DNA from: Holacanthus passer
Taxonomy: Eukaryota; Chordata; Actinopteri; Pomacanthidae
DNA: 64,000 bases
NCBI GenBank assembly: GCA_025331565.1
Contig: JAFREQ010000038.1
Coordinates: 1,612,001 to 1,676,000 of the forward strand
Reading direction: 5' to 3'
This document shows, piece after piece, positions 11,925-24,800 of this stretch (the first letter of the stretch is position 1; the number at the start of each line of letters is the position of its first letter). A model generated the notes under the pieces. It was not told the origin of the DNA, did not search any database, and saw nothing but the letters and a program-made list of their open reading frames with translations. The position numbers were made by a program, and so were the translations under genes.

Positions 11925-12590
11925 AACATTTTGAGAAATACCCTTATTCACTTTTTTGCAAACAGGTAGATGAGAAAATTGATGCCACTCTCTGTCTGTG
12001 TCTGTCCATTCAATGTGAAGTTGGAGCCAGCCACTGGTTAGCTTAGCTTACTGGAAGCAGAGGGAAACAGTTGGCATCATGTCTGTCCAAAGGTAATACA
12101 TCCACCTACCAGCATCTCTAAAGCTCACTAATTAAAGCATTATATCTCATTTGTTTAATCCAAACAGAAAACAAAGCATAAAAACGACAATTTGTAGTTT
12201 TAGCCAAGCTATCTGTTCCTTCCTGATTTCAGTCTTTATGCTAAGTTAAGCTAACCAGGCTGGTTCGCTTTCAGTGCTCTCATAACCCTGTTTTTGTCTG
12301 CAGCAGGCATCTTTTTGAGGCTAAAAAGCTATAAAAACCCACAGTACACAAACAAGTTAGTGGTTAGTTAGTGTACATAGAGGAGTATTTCGCAGCTAAA
12401 GAGACAGATAATTCTGTTAGAAGTTGGTGGAGCTCAAGATAACAGATAACAGAGAGTGAACTTACATTCAACAGGCGGACAGAAACACGATTCCGAATGA
12501 ATGCTAAAAGGTGTTAACGTGTCAGTTTTGTGTTCAAAGCTTGTTTCTGCCTCAGAGTGGCCAAATCAGTTATTGCAGCTTTAATAAAAA
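11925..12590 (+). repeat. Two adjacent teleost dispersed repeats (families B and J)
   Basis: From 11925 the sequence TTTTGAGAAATACCCTTATT opens the family B pattern, followed by GTTAGCTTAGCTTACTGGAA, CTGTCCAAAGGTAATACATC, CTAAAGCTCACTAATTAAAG and GCTAAGTTAAGCTAACCAGG. Parts recur inverted near 41545-41775. From about 12290 a second pattern follows (GCAGCTAAAGAGACAGATAA, GTTGGTGGAGCTCAAGATAA, GGCGGACAGAAACACGATTC), ending near TTGCAGCTTTAATAAAAAG. Both are recognisable high-copy percomorph repeats; coordinates are approximate. Confidence 0.6.
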
Positions 12591-13609
12591 GCTACAGCCA
12601 TGTCAGAATATAAAGTAGAGAACAGAAGCAGACAAATAAAACTGCTCAGATGAGTTTGTTTGCATGATCTATCAGTCAGTGTGTGTCCTGCCAGCCCAAT
12701 ATTCTACCTGCTGTTCTGCATCAATAGCATTCAGCCAACACGTTGTGCTAATGAGAAGCTTTTTGTAGGCCGGGAGCTGATTTTCAGTAAATCAATAGAA
12801 CTGCAGAAGTGCTGAATTAAGCTGCTTTATGGAGTAACCTTTAAAAGTTCTGTGAGAAGATGAGAGAATTAGGTTTCCAGTGATGAAATGTTATCAGAAT
12901 TTAATTATACAGGAGTGTGATTTATATTTTTCTTCCACCTTTCACTGTCAAAACACGTATAAAACTCATGCATACTCATAATTCATTTAAAAATATATAG
13001 ATGACTAATATGTAAATCACTGGTTTGTACGTGTCAGCAGACAATGGCTGAAGAATGTTGAACTGAAGAGTGGCTTTTGGCCCTTTAGCTATGATTCAAG
13101 CAGGTGAGCCGGGTAAGAATGCGCTATGACACACTGTGTTGTTCTGTTGGTAACGGAACACCATTATCTGCTTGCTCTGACTGAGGCTGAATGTGAGTAA
13201 ACTCAGTGCCTCTGTGGAGAATTTGCTAACCACATGAGCACACAGGGGTGTGCTGCAGGCAGGATGACACTGATTAGTAGCAACCAGATGGCAGCGCTAC
13301 AGGACAGTCAGCAGCAGTCTGGGGAGGACCAGTGTGTTAACTTTGTACCACTCATCTCATTTTCAGAATCACTGCTTTAAAACTGCACACTTGCAAATCC
13401 AAAAGACTGCAAGAGATATTTCTGAACTAAACTGCAAATCTTCATCAAATCTATTAAAATAATTGAAATAATTCCCAATCATCCCCAAATACAATTTGAA
13501 GCTTCACTTAGGATTTAAATTATCTGACTTTAGCACCCCACAGTGGTAACATATATAAACACTGTGGTAAAAAGCAACAGACAAAACCTGTGACATCTTT
13601 TAACAGGAT

Positions 13610-13641
<32 letters not shown>

Positions 13642-14100
13642 ATAATTTGAAAAATGTCACAACCACACACAAAATCATGATAAATGGGCTTTAAAGCAAT
13701 ATTCCAACCAAAATCCTTTTTTGAGTAATGAAACACTCACCCCTGTAAGCCTAAAATGTGGCTGTAAAAGTTTGTGGACGCTCCATAATAAAGAATAAAC
13801 GTTGTGGGCAGTTTGAATTTATGTCATGTATCATGAATGTTAATGGCTGAGACAAAGTATCACAAAGTAATATGATAATAGGACCTTCTCCAACCTTTCC
13901 TATAGCACAATTCTCTACTGTCCATGTCTATTTTCAACATTAATATTTTTACCAAAATATGCCGAAACCCACATACAACCTGGAAAAAACATCATCTTGT
14001 GTTCATAGTAGTGTATTTTTTATTTTTGTTTGGTAGTAAGAAGGTATAGTGTTACAACTACAGAAAGAAAGAAGAGACTGTCACCCTACAGAAACTCAGA
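12591..14100. other. Intergenic sequence without recognised genes
   Basis: Apart from the (TAGA)n microsatellite at 13611-13642 nothing is recognised here. Confidence 0.5.
13611..13642. repeat. (AGAT)n microsatellite
   Basis: About eight uninterrupted AGAT units. It is likely polymorphic in length. Confidence 0.9.
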
Positions 14101-14109
14101 CCTTGTCAC

Positions 14110-14290
14110 CCAGTGGTAGAAGTAGTCAGACCCTTTACTTAAGTAAAAATTAGAAATACTACTCTGTAAAAATACTCCAGTACAAGTAAATACTATGCAT
14201 TCAAAACTGTACTTACGTAAAGCTATGTAAGTAATACCAGCACAATTTGCAACATAAAGGTATCCACTATACAGGCTAAATCACCAGGAA
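14110..14290 (+). repeat. MITE fragment of the CAGTGGTGGAAGAAGT type
   Basis: The start CAGTGGTAGAAGTAGTCAGA followed by CCTTTACTTAAGTAAAAATT, CTCTGTAAAAATACTCCAGT and ACAAGTAAATACTATGCATT is the typical leading part of a common teleost non-autonomous DNA transposon. The far end was not located. Confidence 0.55.
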
Positions 14291-15899
14291 ATATGGAATA
14301 TACAGTATCACAATATGTGAGCATGTGTGTGCAGAACATTTGTGAACTTATATGTACTGACATGGAAAAAGGGAAAAATAGACTGACAAATGACAATTTC
14401 TATTTTAAAAGAAAATTCTTTTTTAAAAGTTAGTACAGTAAATGTCACGCCTGCAGGATATCTTACTTCCTCTTCTTTAATTTGTGCTGGATCAGCAGGT
14501 TATCTGAAAGACACAACGGTCATAAGTACATTTAAGAAGCAATATTCCTCACTCCTTCCCTTTTCTTGTTATTATAGATAATAGTGAATCTTTTCTCCTC
14601 CAAACAGCAACCTGCTTCTTTTTCTCTATCGCTCCATCTTGTCTTCAAAAATTCCCAACAACTTTTAAAATATTTCTTTCTATAGTGTCACATTTCAGTC
14701 CAGTCCATCACAATCCATGAAATCAGCCGGAGAAGACTTATGTGTAATAATAATAACCTAATAATAATAATTATAAAATACGTAATCTCAGCTTGTCTAT
14801 TAATCTTTATTTATTTTGTGTTCATTGACATTAAAAAATGCCCAGGCCCTTTTTTCCAGGTAATTTCTGCCAAGGTGCAGATCCAATGTATTTCCAAAGT
14901 AGCAATAAAAAAAGGTTTTCCCAGAAGTACTGATAACTTGTGATTACAGTCAATCAGTGGCTGAAGTGTTTTTGTGAGTGTCTTTCCCTCCAAACATGCA
15001 GAGGAGATTCACAGAGACGTACAAACACAAGAGAGTGGTAAAGAATTTGTTTGCGGGCTTATTGATGGAGACGTAAATTCTTCAGGTCCCGCATATATCA
15101 TCTTAATATCGGAGAAACAAGCATAATTGTACCATGGATGGACAAAATGAAAAAAAGAGCACATTATGAAAGAATTGTGTTATTTGTTATTCCATCCAAA
15201 ACAATAAAAAAGTAAGTTAAATTAAATGTATAAAATTGATTTTGATGTAAATTGTCAACATTGTGGTTTCTAGCATCTGTTTGTCTGTCAAACAAAATCA
15301 CATCCACTATTAGGCTATGTTCTCATCTACAAAGCATTTGAATAAATCACATCCAATAGTTAGCAGTGAGGAGGCCCTGAAGGCAGCACATGCACTGCTG
15401 CTGCTGGTCCAGTAGATGGGGCAGTGAGGTTGGGACTTTGGCTGAATGTCCACAAACCAGCTAGTCCCGTTTTTTCCACAAACGTCAAGTTATAAAGAGA
15501 AAGCTTAAAGTAGTGCCGGAAACAATACATTTTGATTTTAAAATAAAAGCACATTGCTGGCCCTAATGTGCCTTTGTTCTCTAAACAAAAAGCTGAAATT
15601 TCTGCATCTACTAGACTTCTCACAATATATAAATGTATAGTTTCAAGTAACACCAAGATCCACTCTCAATTGCCCAAGTGCATTAAGTAAGCCTTATTGA
15701 TAGATGATTTGATATTTTCTCTCAGACATATGTATGAGGCCTAACTCATTAATTACTATTACTGAAACACATTAGCACTGAAGGAGGATGAGGACATCAA
15801 AATAATTTTAATAAAGGTTTATTGCTATATATTGCTATATATTGAACTCTATTCAACTATACTGAACTCTTAACAATGCACATATCATTTGCACCTTAC
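14291..15899. other. Intergenic sequence without recognised genes
   Basis: AT-rich, including an (AAT)n-like patch near 14744-14776. No coding exon is recognised. Confidence 0.5.
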
Positions 15900-16180
15900 T
15901 ACCTCATTCTGTGTTTGTTTACTGTCTGCTTAATATTCAGTATTTGTTTACTGTTTTAAATTGGTCACAATATCCCCAGTATTTGTTGCATTGCACTGCC
16001 ACTTCTTTAAAGCTGCCACCGTCTTGCTTTTGCTTTTGTTGCTTTTTTGTTTGCTTTACTTTTGTTGCTTTTTTGTTTGCTTTACTTTTGTTGCTTTTAT
16101 TTGGCTCCACTGCTCTTCGTGCCTTAAATTGCCCCTCGGGGATAAATAGTTATTTGAATTGAATAGAATATATCACATGT
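15900..16180 (+). mobile_element. LINE-like 3' tail with internal 26-bp tandem units
   Basis: The segment carries TTGCATTGCACTGCCACTTC, then a T-rich tandem array (unit about TTTTGTTGCTTTTTTGTTTG plus CTTTAC, 2.6 copies at 16032-16099), then AATTGCCCCTCGGGGATAAA and an AATTGAATAGAATA end. An end of the form TTGCCCC-N-GGGGA(T/C)AAATA followed by a short A/T-rich run is how many fish LINE 3' ends look. It sits about 200 bases upstream of the pxylp1 first exon. Family is not assigned. Confidence 0.45.
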
Positions 16181-16379
16181 GAAGTACATGTAATTACACA
16201 TTTACAGGACTCTTAATGTTGGTGGCCAGTGATGCTGTGAAAAGCATTTGTATTTATTTGTTCACGAGTGGAAAAGTTACTTTACTATTAAATACATTTA
16301 AAAATACCTAAATGACCATGTCTGGAAATCTTACACACCCTGCATCTCATATGTAACACATAGCACGTTCACGTTGTAG

Positions 16380-16543
16380 TTATATTTTGAAAGTCGTCCC
16401 CGGAAGTGTTGCTGCACACTGTGTGTAGCCTGACGCCGCTCTGAGCCGCTCTGTCGGCAGTCGGTCACACTGGAGAACCCGGAGCGCTGGATTCAAGTGT
16501 TTAACCCGGTTGTCCGCGGCTCGGAGACACTCAGCTCCTGCAG
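16380..16543 (+). promoter_or_regulatory. pxylp1: pxylp1 promoter and non-coding exon 1
   Basis: A short CpG-rich patch in AT-rich surroundings, containing an ETS/GABP-type CCGGAAGTG at about 16399-16407 and ending with a strong splice donor CTGCAG|GTAAGAC at 16543/16544. This fits a TATA-less start plus a 5' UTR exon spliced to the exon at 19270. The transcription start is not fixed by sequence. The patch is followed by 2.7 kb of intron containing an LTR-like insertion. Confidence 0.6.
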
Positions 16544-17994
16544 GTAAGACAAATCTCAGAAAGGATATTTTATGGATCATTTCTGGTGTTGGGAGATGTG
16601 CACGTAGTGTTTCTTGTCCGTCTTGAGCAGCGCTTGTTGAAGTGCCCTTTTAACGTGTTGACTCGCTCACTGAGTAGCAACACAAAGCTAAGTTACACAT
16701 CAGCAGGGTGACATGTCTCCAGTCCTGCACATGGAAGCAACAAGTAGAAATAAAGTTTGCAAAAAGTCCACGATAACATACATGACAGCAGCCATGACTC
16801 CATGTGCTGTGCTCCTCCATGAGCCGGGTCACTGGACTTGTTAAGCTAACGGTACGAGATTAATGAATGTGACTAGCTAGCTAACTGTTAGCCAACTATG
16901 TTAACTAGCAGGCACATTCCTCCAGTAACATTAAACTAATTGCAGTTGTCACGTCAAAAATGGTTTGAATTGTGGAAATGCAGTTTCGTTTTGCCTGTTG
17001 ACAAAAACCCAGGACCAGTTCAAGTGTTTGAGAATTGATATAAACCTCTGTTGAATTCGATATTTAAACAATATGGGAAATCCTATCTCATTATGTAGAA
17101 ATTTGATCTGACAATCATCTGTTATTAATACCGATAGCAGAATTTGATAGAGGAGGATTTTAGGTGATGTTTCATTTCAGTAATTGCGTTTTTTAATGTA
17201 TTCGTGAAAGATAAGTGTGTCATTTTTCTGGTTTACACCTTAATTAATAAGTGACACATTATTTAAATTGGCAGAATTTTGACTGGAGTTTTGTGCCATG
17301 CGACATGAATCTACAGGTTTGAGACAGTGAAATGGCTCCAGTTGTGCCTGGAGCATCGTTTTACTGTACTTCGGTTAGACTGAGGCTTAAACACTCCGGC
17401 TGGGATTATTTTTAGACTCTCTAATGGTAGGGTTTATTGTGTAGGGCTACATTTACTGCAGTTTTAGGTTGGTCCTCCCTCATCTTTCCTAGGAAAGAAA
17501 CCTTTTCAAAGAGCTGTCAGTTTGTCTCTGTTATTCGCCGTTTTGCACAAACCTTCAACAATTAATCTGTCATTGAAGAAACAAACATTGCTACATATTG
17601 TAAATTTTCAGCAAGACAATAAGAAAAAAGTAACATGTTGCAGCTTCTTTCACTTGTGTTTTCACATGTAGGAAATTACAAATTGATGTCAGCTTAAATT
17701 TGCCAGGACACATTGAGGAAGGCTCTCGTGATACAGTGATTGTCAGATGTTGATGACAGCCAGAAATATTAAGACCATCTGAGAGGAGTTTTGATACGTA
17801 GAAGGCACGTTTTGATTTTTCCAGAATCCAGACGGATTGGTACATTGGATGCCCAAATGATGGCTCCTTTTTTCCATTTTGTCTTACCTTTAAAGTGAAG
17901 CACGCCTGTCCTGTTTCCTTGAATATAAGGGAGCTCTGTCACTAGTATTGTAATGGAGGTGATGGTTTTGCTGATATACTACTCTTGAGACCTC

Positions 17995-18690
17995 TGGAAT
18001 ACCCGGATTCGGTTGCTGACTCTATGTATCCGCAATCTCCCCAGGTTGTCCGGTCAGAACATGAAGATGACAAAAATGCAACAGACACACTCTCTCTTTG
18101 AGATGCCACTCATTTATTGATATTGACAGTCTGCAGCGTGATGGTGCTTGTTTGAGGTGTGGGTTTATGTGTATAGTTGTGTGTGGTTTATTCTCATGGA
18201 TGCACGGAAATATAGAAAAAGAGTCTAATAGAGAAAAGTAGGAGTTGAAAGGATCCCTGAGTGCTGTCCCTCGGTCCGCTGCTCCACGCTGAATGACCGC
18301 AAGAAAGTCAGCACAGATTTATGGGGGTCGCGGTCATCTGTGATTGGTGGGCAGGTAGGGTATGCAGTCGGGCACGGGCTGTTCACATGAACAGGGGGTG
18401 AAGTGGCGTCTAGATGTCTGCATCAAGTTTGTCATGAGTCTTCTGTACAAGTATAAAGCTTCAGGCCTCCAGAGTAAAGCAGAGGATTCTAGGATGCCCC
18501 AAAACCTCCCTAGGCAAGCCACTTTTACATCTCTTAAAACTTCTTCACTCTCATGGGTCTGTCTCCTCCCCCAAACAAAACACTGTCCTGTAGCTGCTCC
18601 ACTAGTCTTAACTCCAGTTGCTAAAATTTTGTTGTTATTAGGGTGTACCTTATTTCCTGAGTCGTTCTCCTTCATCAAAGTTTGTTAAAC
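17995..18690 (-). mobile_element. Solo-LTR-like insertion (approximate limits)
   Basis: Read on the minus strand the block has LTR architecture. A GC-richer upstream part holds an inverted-CCAAT-like region (CACCAATCACAGATG). It is followed by a TATA-like CCCCATAAAT, then a CAATAAATGAGTGGCATCTC polyadenylation signal 200-300 bases on, a GT-rich stretch (GAGAGTGTGTCTGTTGC) and an end GGGTATTCCA. The plus-strand edge begins TGGAATACCC, consistent with TG...CA ends. The two sizeable overlapping open frames at 18334-18688 fall inside it and look incidental. No internal gag/pol was seen. I could not identify a target-site duplication, so the right limit is uncertain. Confidence 0.4.
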
Positions 18691-18939
18691 ATGTGATAAA
18701 ATGTGTTCTGTCCATGCAAAGTTACAAAATGACCCCCACACAAAAAGTGTAGATAATGTCTTTCTACTACTAGAAAAGCTAAATGGACAAAAGTTTGGTA
18801 CTGTTGGCTAACTTAAATTTCATTTGTCATCCTGGTTTTGCAATAAAAGCCTAGTGCTGTATTAACATTAAAAAGTATTTATGAGAAGCATGTGCTGCTT
18901 TTTGCATGTTAGATGGCAAATGAACGGAGCGGAACAGAA

Positions 18940-19042
18940 AACTATTTAATGGGTATTAGTCACGCCATTACCCAATCCACTGAATAAGGTCATTATATCG
19001 GTGCCAATACCAATGTGACAGATCAGATTGGTGCATCCCTTT
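18940..19042 (-). repeat. hAT-type MITE fragment (GGGATGCACCAATCTGATC)
   Basis: On the minus strand it starts AAAAGGGATGCACCAATCTG, followed by CATTGGTATTGGCACCGATA and CTTATTCAGTGGATTGGGTA. This is the terminal sequence of a common fish hAT family. Only one end is recognisable. It lies about 230 bases before the pxylp1 ATG exon. Confidence 0.55.
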
Positions 19043-19269
19043 TAGTTTTCATTGTGGAACCTCAGACTTTCGGATAGGTGTGTACAAAGTGTACTTCTCC
19101 TCCTCCTTTTTCTCTCAAAACTGCTCATCAAGAGCTCGTTCCCACTAAGAAAGCAACCCTAAGATAATAATTTTGATAAATGATATGACATTGAGAAAGT
19201 CGAGCAGATTCTAAAATGGTTACCACATTATATACATTCTCATTAGCTCACTCCCTCTGTCGTGTCCAG

Positions 19270-19416
19270 ATTGCACGGATGGGCCCTGGTCTGGATGGCT
19301 GACGGAAAGGGACGAGGACCAATCACATGACAAGATGCTGGCTCGTAACCGCTTCCTCCTCCTGGTGGTGGTGGGCGGGGCAGCGCTGGCCGTCATCAGT
19401 CTGAGTCTCCAGTTCT
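19270..19416 (+). CDS. pxylp1: pxylp1 coding exon 1: 5' UTR (19270-19334) and start of CDS (19335-19416)
   Basis: ATG at 19335 opens MLARNRFLLLVVVGGAALAV and continues ISLSLQF, closely matching the N-terminus of vertebrate PXYLP1. Residues 1-6 are short and basic, and residues 7-24 form a hydrophobic signal anchor, as expected for a type II Golgi membrane protein. The exon gives 27 codons plus one base (82 coding bases) before donor CT|GTAAGT. The acceptor TCGTGTCCAG ends at 19269. The start context (CAAGATGC) is only moderate. Two short upstream ORFs and one overlapping out-of-frame ATG precede it within this exon. PXYLP1 removes the 2-phosphate from xylose in the proteoglycan linker made by FAM20B, which allows glycosaminoglycan chain extension. 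Confidence 0.93.
19279..19404 (+). promoter_or_regulatory. pxylp1: Upstream ORFs in the pxylp1 leader
   Basis: Three ATGs precede or overlap the main start. The uORF at 19279-19302 codes 7 residues and the one at 19295-19330 codes 11. An ATG at 19327 opens a 25-codon frame that overlaps the main ATG (19335) out of frame and ends at 19404. Such an arrangement commonly lowers translation of the main frame. Effect here is inference. Confidence 0.6.
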
Positions 19417-22400
19417 GTAAGTGCACCGTTTGTGTTCAACTCACCTGCTTTACATATTCATCCTCTCTCTGAAGCCCTGGCCCTGTATTCAGATGTTAAT
19501 GTGAAAAGGCTGTTGTGTTCAACAGAAAAATCCTCTGTTCCGCTGTTTGCATGTGTGTTTGTGTTCATACATGCATATCCTCTCATTGCTTTCCCACTCA
19601 AGAGACCCCATTCATACGAAAACAAAGCAGAATCCCCTATAGACTTCCTATAAATATCCAACACCAACAGTGGGCCTCTGGATGCTCTGAAACCCCTGGA
19701 GAGTCTGTGGCAACACGCTCACATCTGCCGTGGAATGCCTAGGTGTACACAGTTGTGTCCTTCCCCCATCAAGTCATTGTTCAGCATCTGCTATAGGTAT
19801 TGTCTGGACCGTGTATCCCTGCCAGCCACAGTGAATGCAAGGAAACCACTGTTCAGAAAATGGAGACGTCTCTCCTGCATTGGATGTGATTTGCAAGCCT
19901 CACAGGCATGATTGGAAAAACCAGTGGGTGACGAAGCAGGCGGGGCATGCAGCACAAATGGAAATTTGTGTTTTGATGTAAAATGTGCAAGATTAAGCCA
20001 CTTTGTGCAGGATTCCTGAAAACCCTGATGCAGTGGTAGTGTTTATGTAGACTGTAAGCTTGTGTCTGGACAAGCATATAGGATTAGGCTCATATAAATC
20101 ATGCTCTCACACACACAAGATTAGAGTGGAATTCAGTGAGACAGAGCTGGTATTTTAGACTACATGTTTGCCAAAATTCCCTGAGCTGTCCTTTATCAGC
20201 TTTTTTTGGGCATTCTGTCTCCTCATTTGAGCTAAAATGTGTATACTTAGGCTACTGAAAGCTTTGGTTCGATTCTCTCTTCTTCATCACTCTTCTTCTG
20301 TTGCTTAAAATACTGCAAGATCTGAGAGGCAAAAACAAAAAAGATTGCACAAGGAAATAGGCCCTTGCTTGTCGAGTGTTTGCACATTGTGACCCCAAGT
20401 GCACATTTGCCTCATCACTCCCTTCCTCCTCCTCCACTCGATAATAATGTGTGCTTGACTGTTTAAAAGGAGGTTGCTGTCTAAATTATTATTAATATCT
20501 CACGATCAAAGCCATTTTCACCTCCTGGTCTGTAATCTTCTTCTTTTGTAAAACACTTGGAGGCAGAGAAAGACACTATAATGAGAGCAACCACACCTCA
20601 ATAACTGCAGGTATTTGGATACATTCCTGTCTTTGAGTTTCCGATTTTTTTTCTCTACAGTGGAAATATAATTGTTTTTTTTGTTTTTTTTCAAGTGATG
20701 GACTTTGTTTCTTGTGTGAAGGTTCTCTTTCAAAGCAGCCCTCACTTTATTTTTTGATCAGTAGTACTTTTGGAGAAAAGCTGCTGTCATCATTTATTCA
20801 TCACACATACTGTAGAGACGGATTTGAACAATTATCCAGCAGAAGCATGGGATGAAAGCATATGGGATTTCTCCTCATGTTTAATAGATCGCCCGCTTCT
20901 GTTTTTCTACCATGTTTCTTTTCATTTTTTAAATCATCTTCTTCGCTCACTGCATTTCAGCCTGCTGTCTATGTCTCCGCAATATCTTCTGTCTTACTGA
21001 GCCCTTGCTCTTAAGAAAGCCCATTCATGTATTTATTATCATCTGTTGACCATTAACATGAGAGACTGAGTGACGGATGATGATCGATGGTGTAAATGCC
21101 TCTCTCTGGCTCCAGGCTATCTCAAATTAAAACTTGGATGGCTGCGAACATGGCGACAAAGGGCGCGATTGGCACGCTGATTGACACATGGGGGGAAAGT
21201 GGCCACAGAGCTAAGAGGCACTTGGGGGGGACAACTGCAAGAGAGGGAAGCAAAGTGACTGAAACACAGAGAAAGGGAACTATTTTGAGCAGAAGTGAAG
21301 GGAAAGGTGAAGCAGAGCTTGATGGGAGTTAAGTGCTCCTGGAGTGCTGGTAGTTTCACAGCGAGAGGGGAATGTCATGGGAGGATATAAAAGAAGAAAT
21401 GGAAAGGTTGGATGCCTGTGAGGAACAAGAGAAGTTTAAGCTCAGTGATTAAAGAAGAGTTGGAATGAAATAAATGAGATGTGGCAAGGAAAAGAGAGAG
21501 AGAGAGCGAAAGAGAGAGAGAGACAAGTTTACACTTAAGGCCCAAAATATACTTCAAACAAAATGCTGTTCATCACATTTTTGTAACTTTTCCAAAACAA
21601 TAATCCATCCACAAGTGTTGTTAAGTGTTAAATAGGCAGAGCTCCAAGCACCTTGCAAATTTTTTTTCTCACCACATACCTCAAATTCTTACTTCCTACG
21701 GTGTCTGCGCTCACTGCTGAATCAGACCGATTGTCCCCGTGCTATCAGCGACAGATACCGTGCGCTTTCAAAAAAGAAACGGGAGCAGAGATGAAATCTG
21801 GATACGTTTCTGAACAAAAGGCCAGTCTTCGTTTTGCTCTCAGATTAGTCGAATGCAAGTAAGGCAGTTTCGCAAACACAATGACTGACTTATTTTAAGA
21901 TGAAAACGTTAGTCATCATACCCCCGGGTTGACTCTGAACTAAGCACCATGTTTCCATGCGACAATCAGTGACATGTGCTGACAGGTGGCCGTGAGGACA
22001 TGGTCAGTTTGGAAAGTATCCTGGGCCTGACTGACGAGTTAGCAGATGTACTGAGTCCCGCCACATTAATGAGCCACAGCGTCTCAGCTCTGCCACGGGT
22101 TGCACTGTGTTGAGATTTTATTTAACTGGATAATGTTATATTGTCACACTCTTTACCGTATTTTCCCAGTGTTAATTTTTTACAGAAGGCAAGCATTTTC
22201 TGAGAGGTTTGATGTGGTTGCTCGGTCAGCCCTGTTTTTGAAGTTTGAAAAGAAGTATTGATTTACCCAGAATTCATAGCAAATCAGTCCTACTTAAATT
22301 GGTGAAGAACTAGACAGTTTTGTGAAACAGATGAATTTAGACGTCCATCTGAAGTCTGTTGGTTTGATCTAAGCCATAGTTGATCTTTGTGAAACTGGCC

Positions 22401-23804
22401 CCATGATTCCAATCCAATACTTACATAACCATAAATGTTGATATAATATAATATCTGACACATTGAAATAGCAGCTGTAGCTACTAATTCTGGCAGAACT
22501 TATTTTTCATGGGCTGCTTGAAAGACCTGGTTCAAAACTATCAAGTTGATGAGCTTAAATTATTGATATGATATGAAATTTAACTTGGAGAATGCGAATC
22601 CTGAAATTGATGTGAGATCAGCTAGAGAGAAGACGCATCACTCTGGTCGAGTAGCTGGAACTACAGGAATACTAGCGGTTGCACAGCGGTGTAACAGATC
22701 AAGTTACTCATGTAATTAATATGACTTAGCAACAGCTGAAGTCACTTACTGTGACAATGTTTCTCATTTTAAGGAATGCCAGCTAAAAATGAGAAGCTAC
22801 TACCTGGTTTTGTACTCTGCTTGTTGCTAATGAGAGTGAATCTGTGTATTTCATCAACATCAGTGTCACAACTCACAATCACTCTCACTGACATTCACAC
22901 ACTGTTTTCACTGGAAGCTGCACTTTAGAGCTCGACAGTAAAGAAAGGATCGGATGTTGGTCTGCTTGTTTTAGTCGATTCTAATCCTTTAAAATATGTC
23001 CCAATACTCGAGACACCTCTAGATGTATCTTATAAAGCCTTTCCCATTTGACTATGAAGACCAGCTGATGATTCTACGGTTTCAAAGGTAGAGGATCATT
23101 ATATGATCACTACAGTGTCAAAAAGTGAACAAAAATACAGGTTAATAACAGCAACTGTGCTGTGAAATCAACTACATTGACATTTAAACTGATGTGATGC
23201 TGATGTGAGCATGTAGCTCAAGTGCAGAGCATGGCCCTACACTCTTTGTCTTGTTTCCCTTTTCCTAGTCTAATTAAACCAAAGCACAGGTGTGAAAGGG
23301 AAGTAACAGTCACATTTACATCTGCAGAAATGTAGAGTTTCAAGTTTACCTAATAAGCACTTTCTGTGACTGACAGAAACTGAAATGTGGAAGAAACCCA
23401 CACAGATATGGGTCATATGCTGGGTAAATCCCAACAGCATCGAGGCTGGGAGGCTGCACTGAGGATGCAACATGAGCTGCAGCAGCTGCTTTGCTGAAGC
23501 AGTCAAACCCACTGCACTTCCTCAGATTTATACAATGCTGTGTTGTGTGAGGTTGCTGTGTCAGAAGATGCTCCATATTAAAGGACTCTCAGGATGGGCG
23601 CTATCAGGGGCCTTGCCGCTAGATCCCTAGCTTTTGCTGTATAGCCAAATGTTAGGGCTTAATTAAATTTACTGAGCTGGATGTCACGGTTTGTATCCCT
23701 GCATATTGTTTATAAAGCCACATAGCACAGTCTCCCCAAGTTGTAAATAGTTTTGTGTTTGATCAGTTCCCTGAAAGCAAGAGTGACCACTAATCACGAA
23801 ACAG

Positions 23805-23870
23805 TATCACTATTGCAAATTTCCCCACTGAGGCACGAATAAAGGTTTATCTTATCTTTATCTTATTTGT
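23805..23870 (+). repeat. LINE-like 3' tail with (TTATC)n end
   Basis: AATTTCCCCACTGAGGCACG followed by AATAAAGGTTTATCTTATCT is the usual form of a fish LINE 3' end with a short satellite tail. The 5' part is not recognisable. A similar end is seen at 52480-52515. Confidence 0.45.
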
Positions 23871-24800
23871 GTGACATGTGACAGAAAGAGTGATGTGTAA
23901 AATCACAAATTTGTGAATTACAAGGTCTGTTATGATGGACAGCTGCAGGCTGCCATGTCAATCCACCCACACAGTACTTTGTACTTACAGTCAATATTTG
24001 TTGCACTTCCACTGGTTTTTGGTTACTCCAGCACAGAACACTTTCGAGTCAGGTAAGTGGGCGCACGCCTTCTTAATTTCAGGCAAAACCACATTCTGTG
24101 AGTACCTGTTCACCCCCTAATTACTGCGGTGCAATAGCTGACAGAAATGTGTTCGTGTGCATCTTTGAGGCACAACACTTCTTTGCTCATGCCTTCAAGT
24201 AGACGTCAAGCTGTGTCTGTGTATGCATAATGATTGAGGTTCAGCAACACACGGAGGTGGAAGATTTAACAGGGTGTGCTATGTTTAGCTCGGTGTTTGT
24301 GATTAAGGATGCCTGTGTGTGAGTGAGTGTGTCTATATAAGTAGAGTGTTATGTCATTCAAATTCAAGAGAAATGTGACAGTGTTTATCAGTGTCAAACT
24401 GAGTTGTGAGCATTGTTGACAGCCCTCACAGAGAGTCTCGTTTTGTGTTTGTAAGATCTAATGTGGGTGGATGGAAAGTTGGAAACACACATTCAACGTG
24501 GGTGCATGAATTGCCCATGACTGTGTTTGGTGCTACAGTGTGCTCTGTGTGCCATTGCTGCGTATGCACTTGGTAGTGTTGGGCAGCAAGTTACAAAAGC
24601 CCCATTGTGTAGGTGACTGAATGAGCTGGCCTCCAAAAGTTTGGTTAGTCCAGGCAGGCGTGTGTGTATGTGTGGGGATGGGTAGCTGGGGGTGGGAGGT
24701 GGCAGAGTATGTGGCACAGAGCGTAGAGGGGGACAGGTTGTACTAATGAATGAGCTCCAGTGTGTGTGGCTGGACCTCAAGCTACCGAACAGTCGTCAAA

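Larger units (their letters stand above)
16544..19269 (+). other. pxylp1: pxylp1 5' UTR intron
   Basis: The intron between the inferred non-coding exon and the ATG exon. It is bounded by GTAAGAC and a pyrimidine-rich acceptor ending TCGTGTCCAG at 19269. It contains the LTR-like block at about 17995-18690 and a hAT-type fragment at 18940-19042; the rest is unremarkable. Confidence 0.6.

Noticed and set aside
18334..18688. Two antiparallel frames of 114 and 108 codons
   Set aside because: They overlap each other inside the LTR-like block, with no recognisable domain on either strand.
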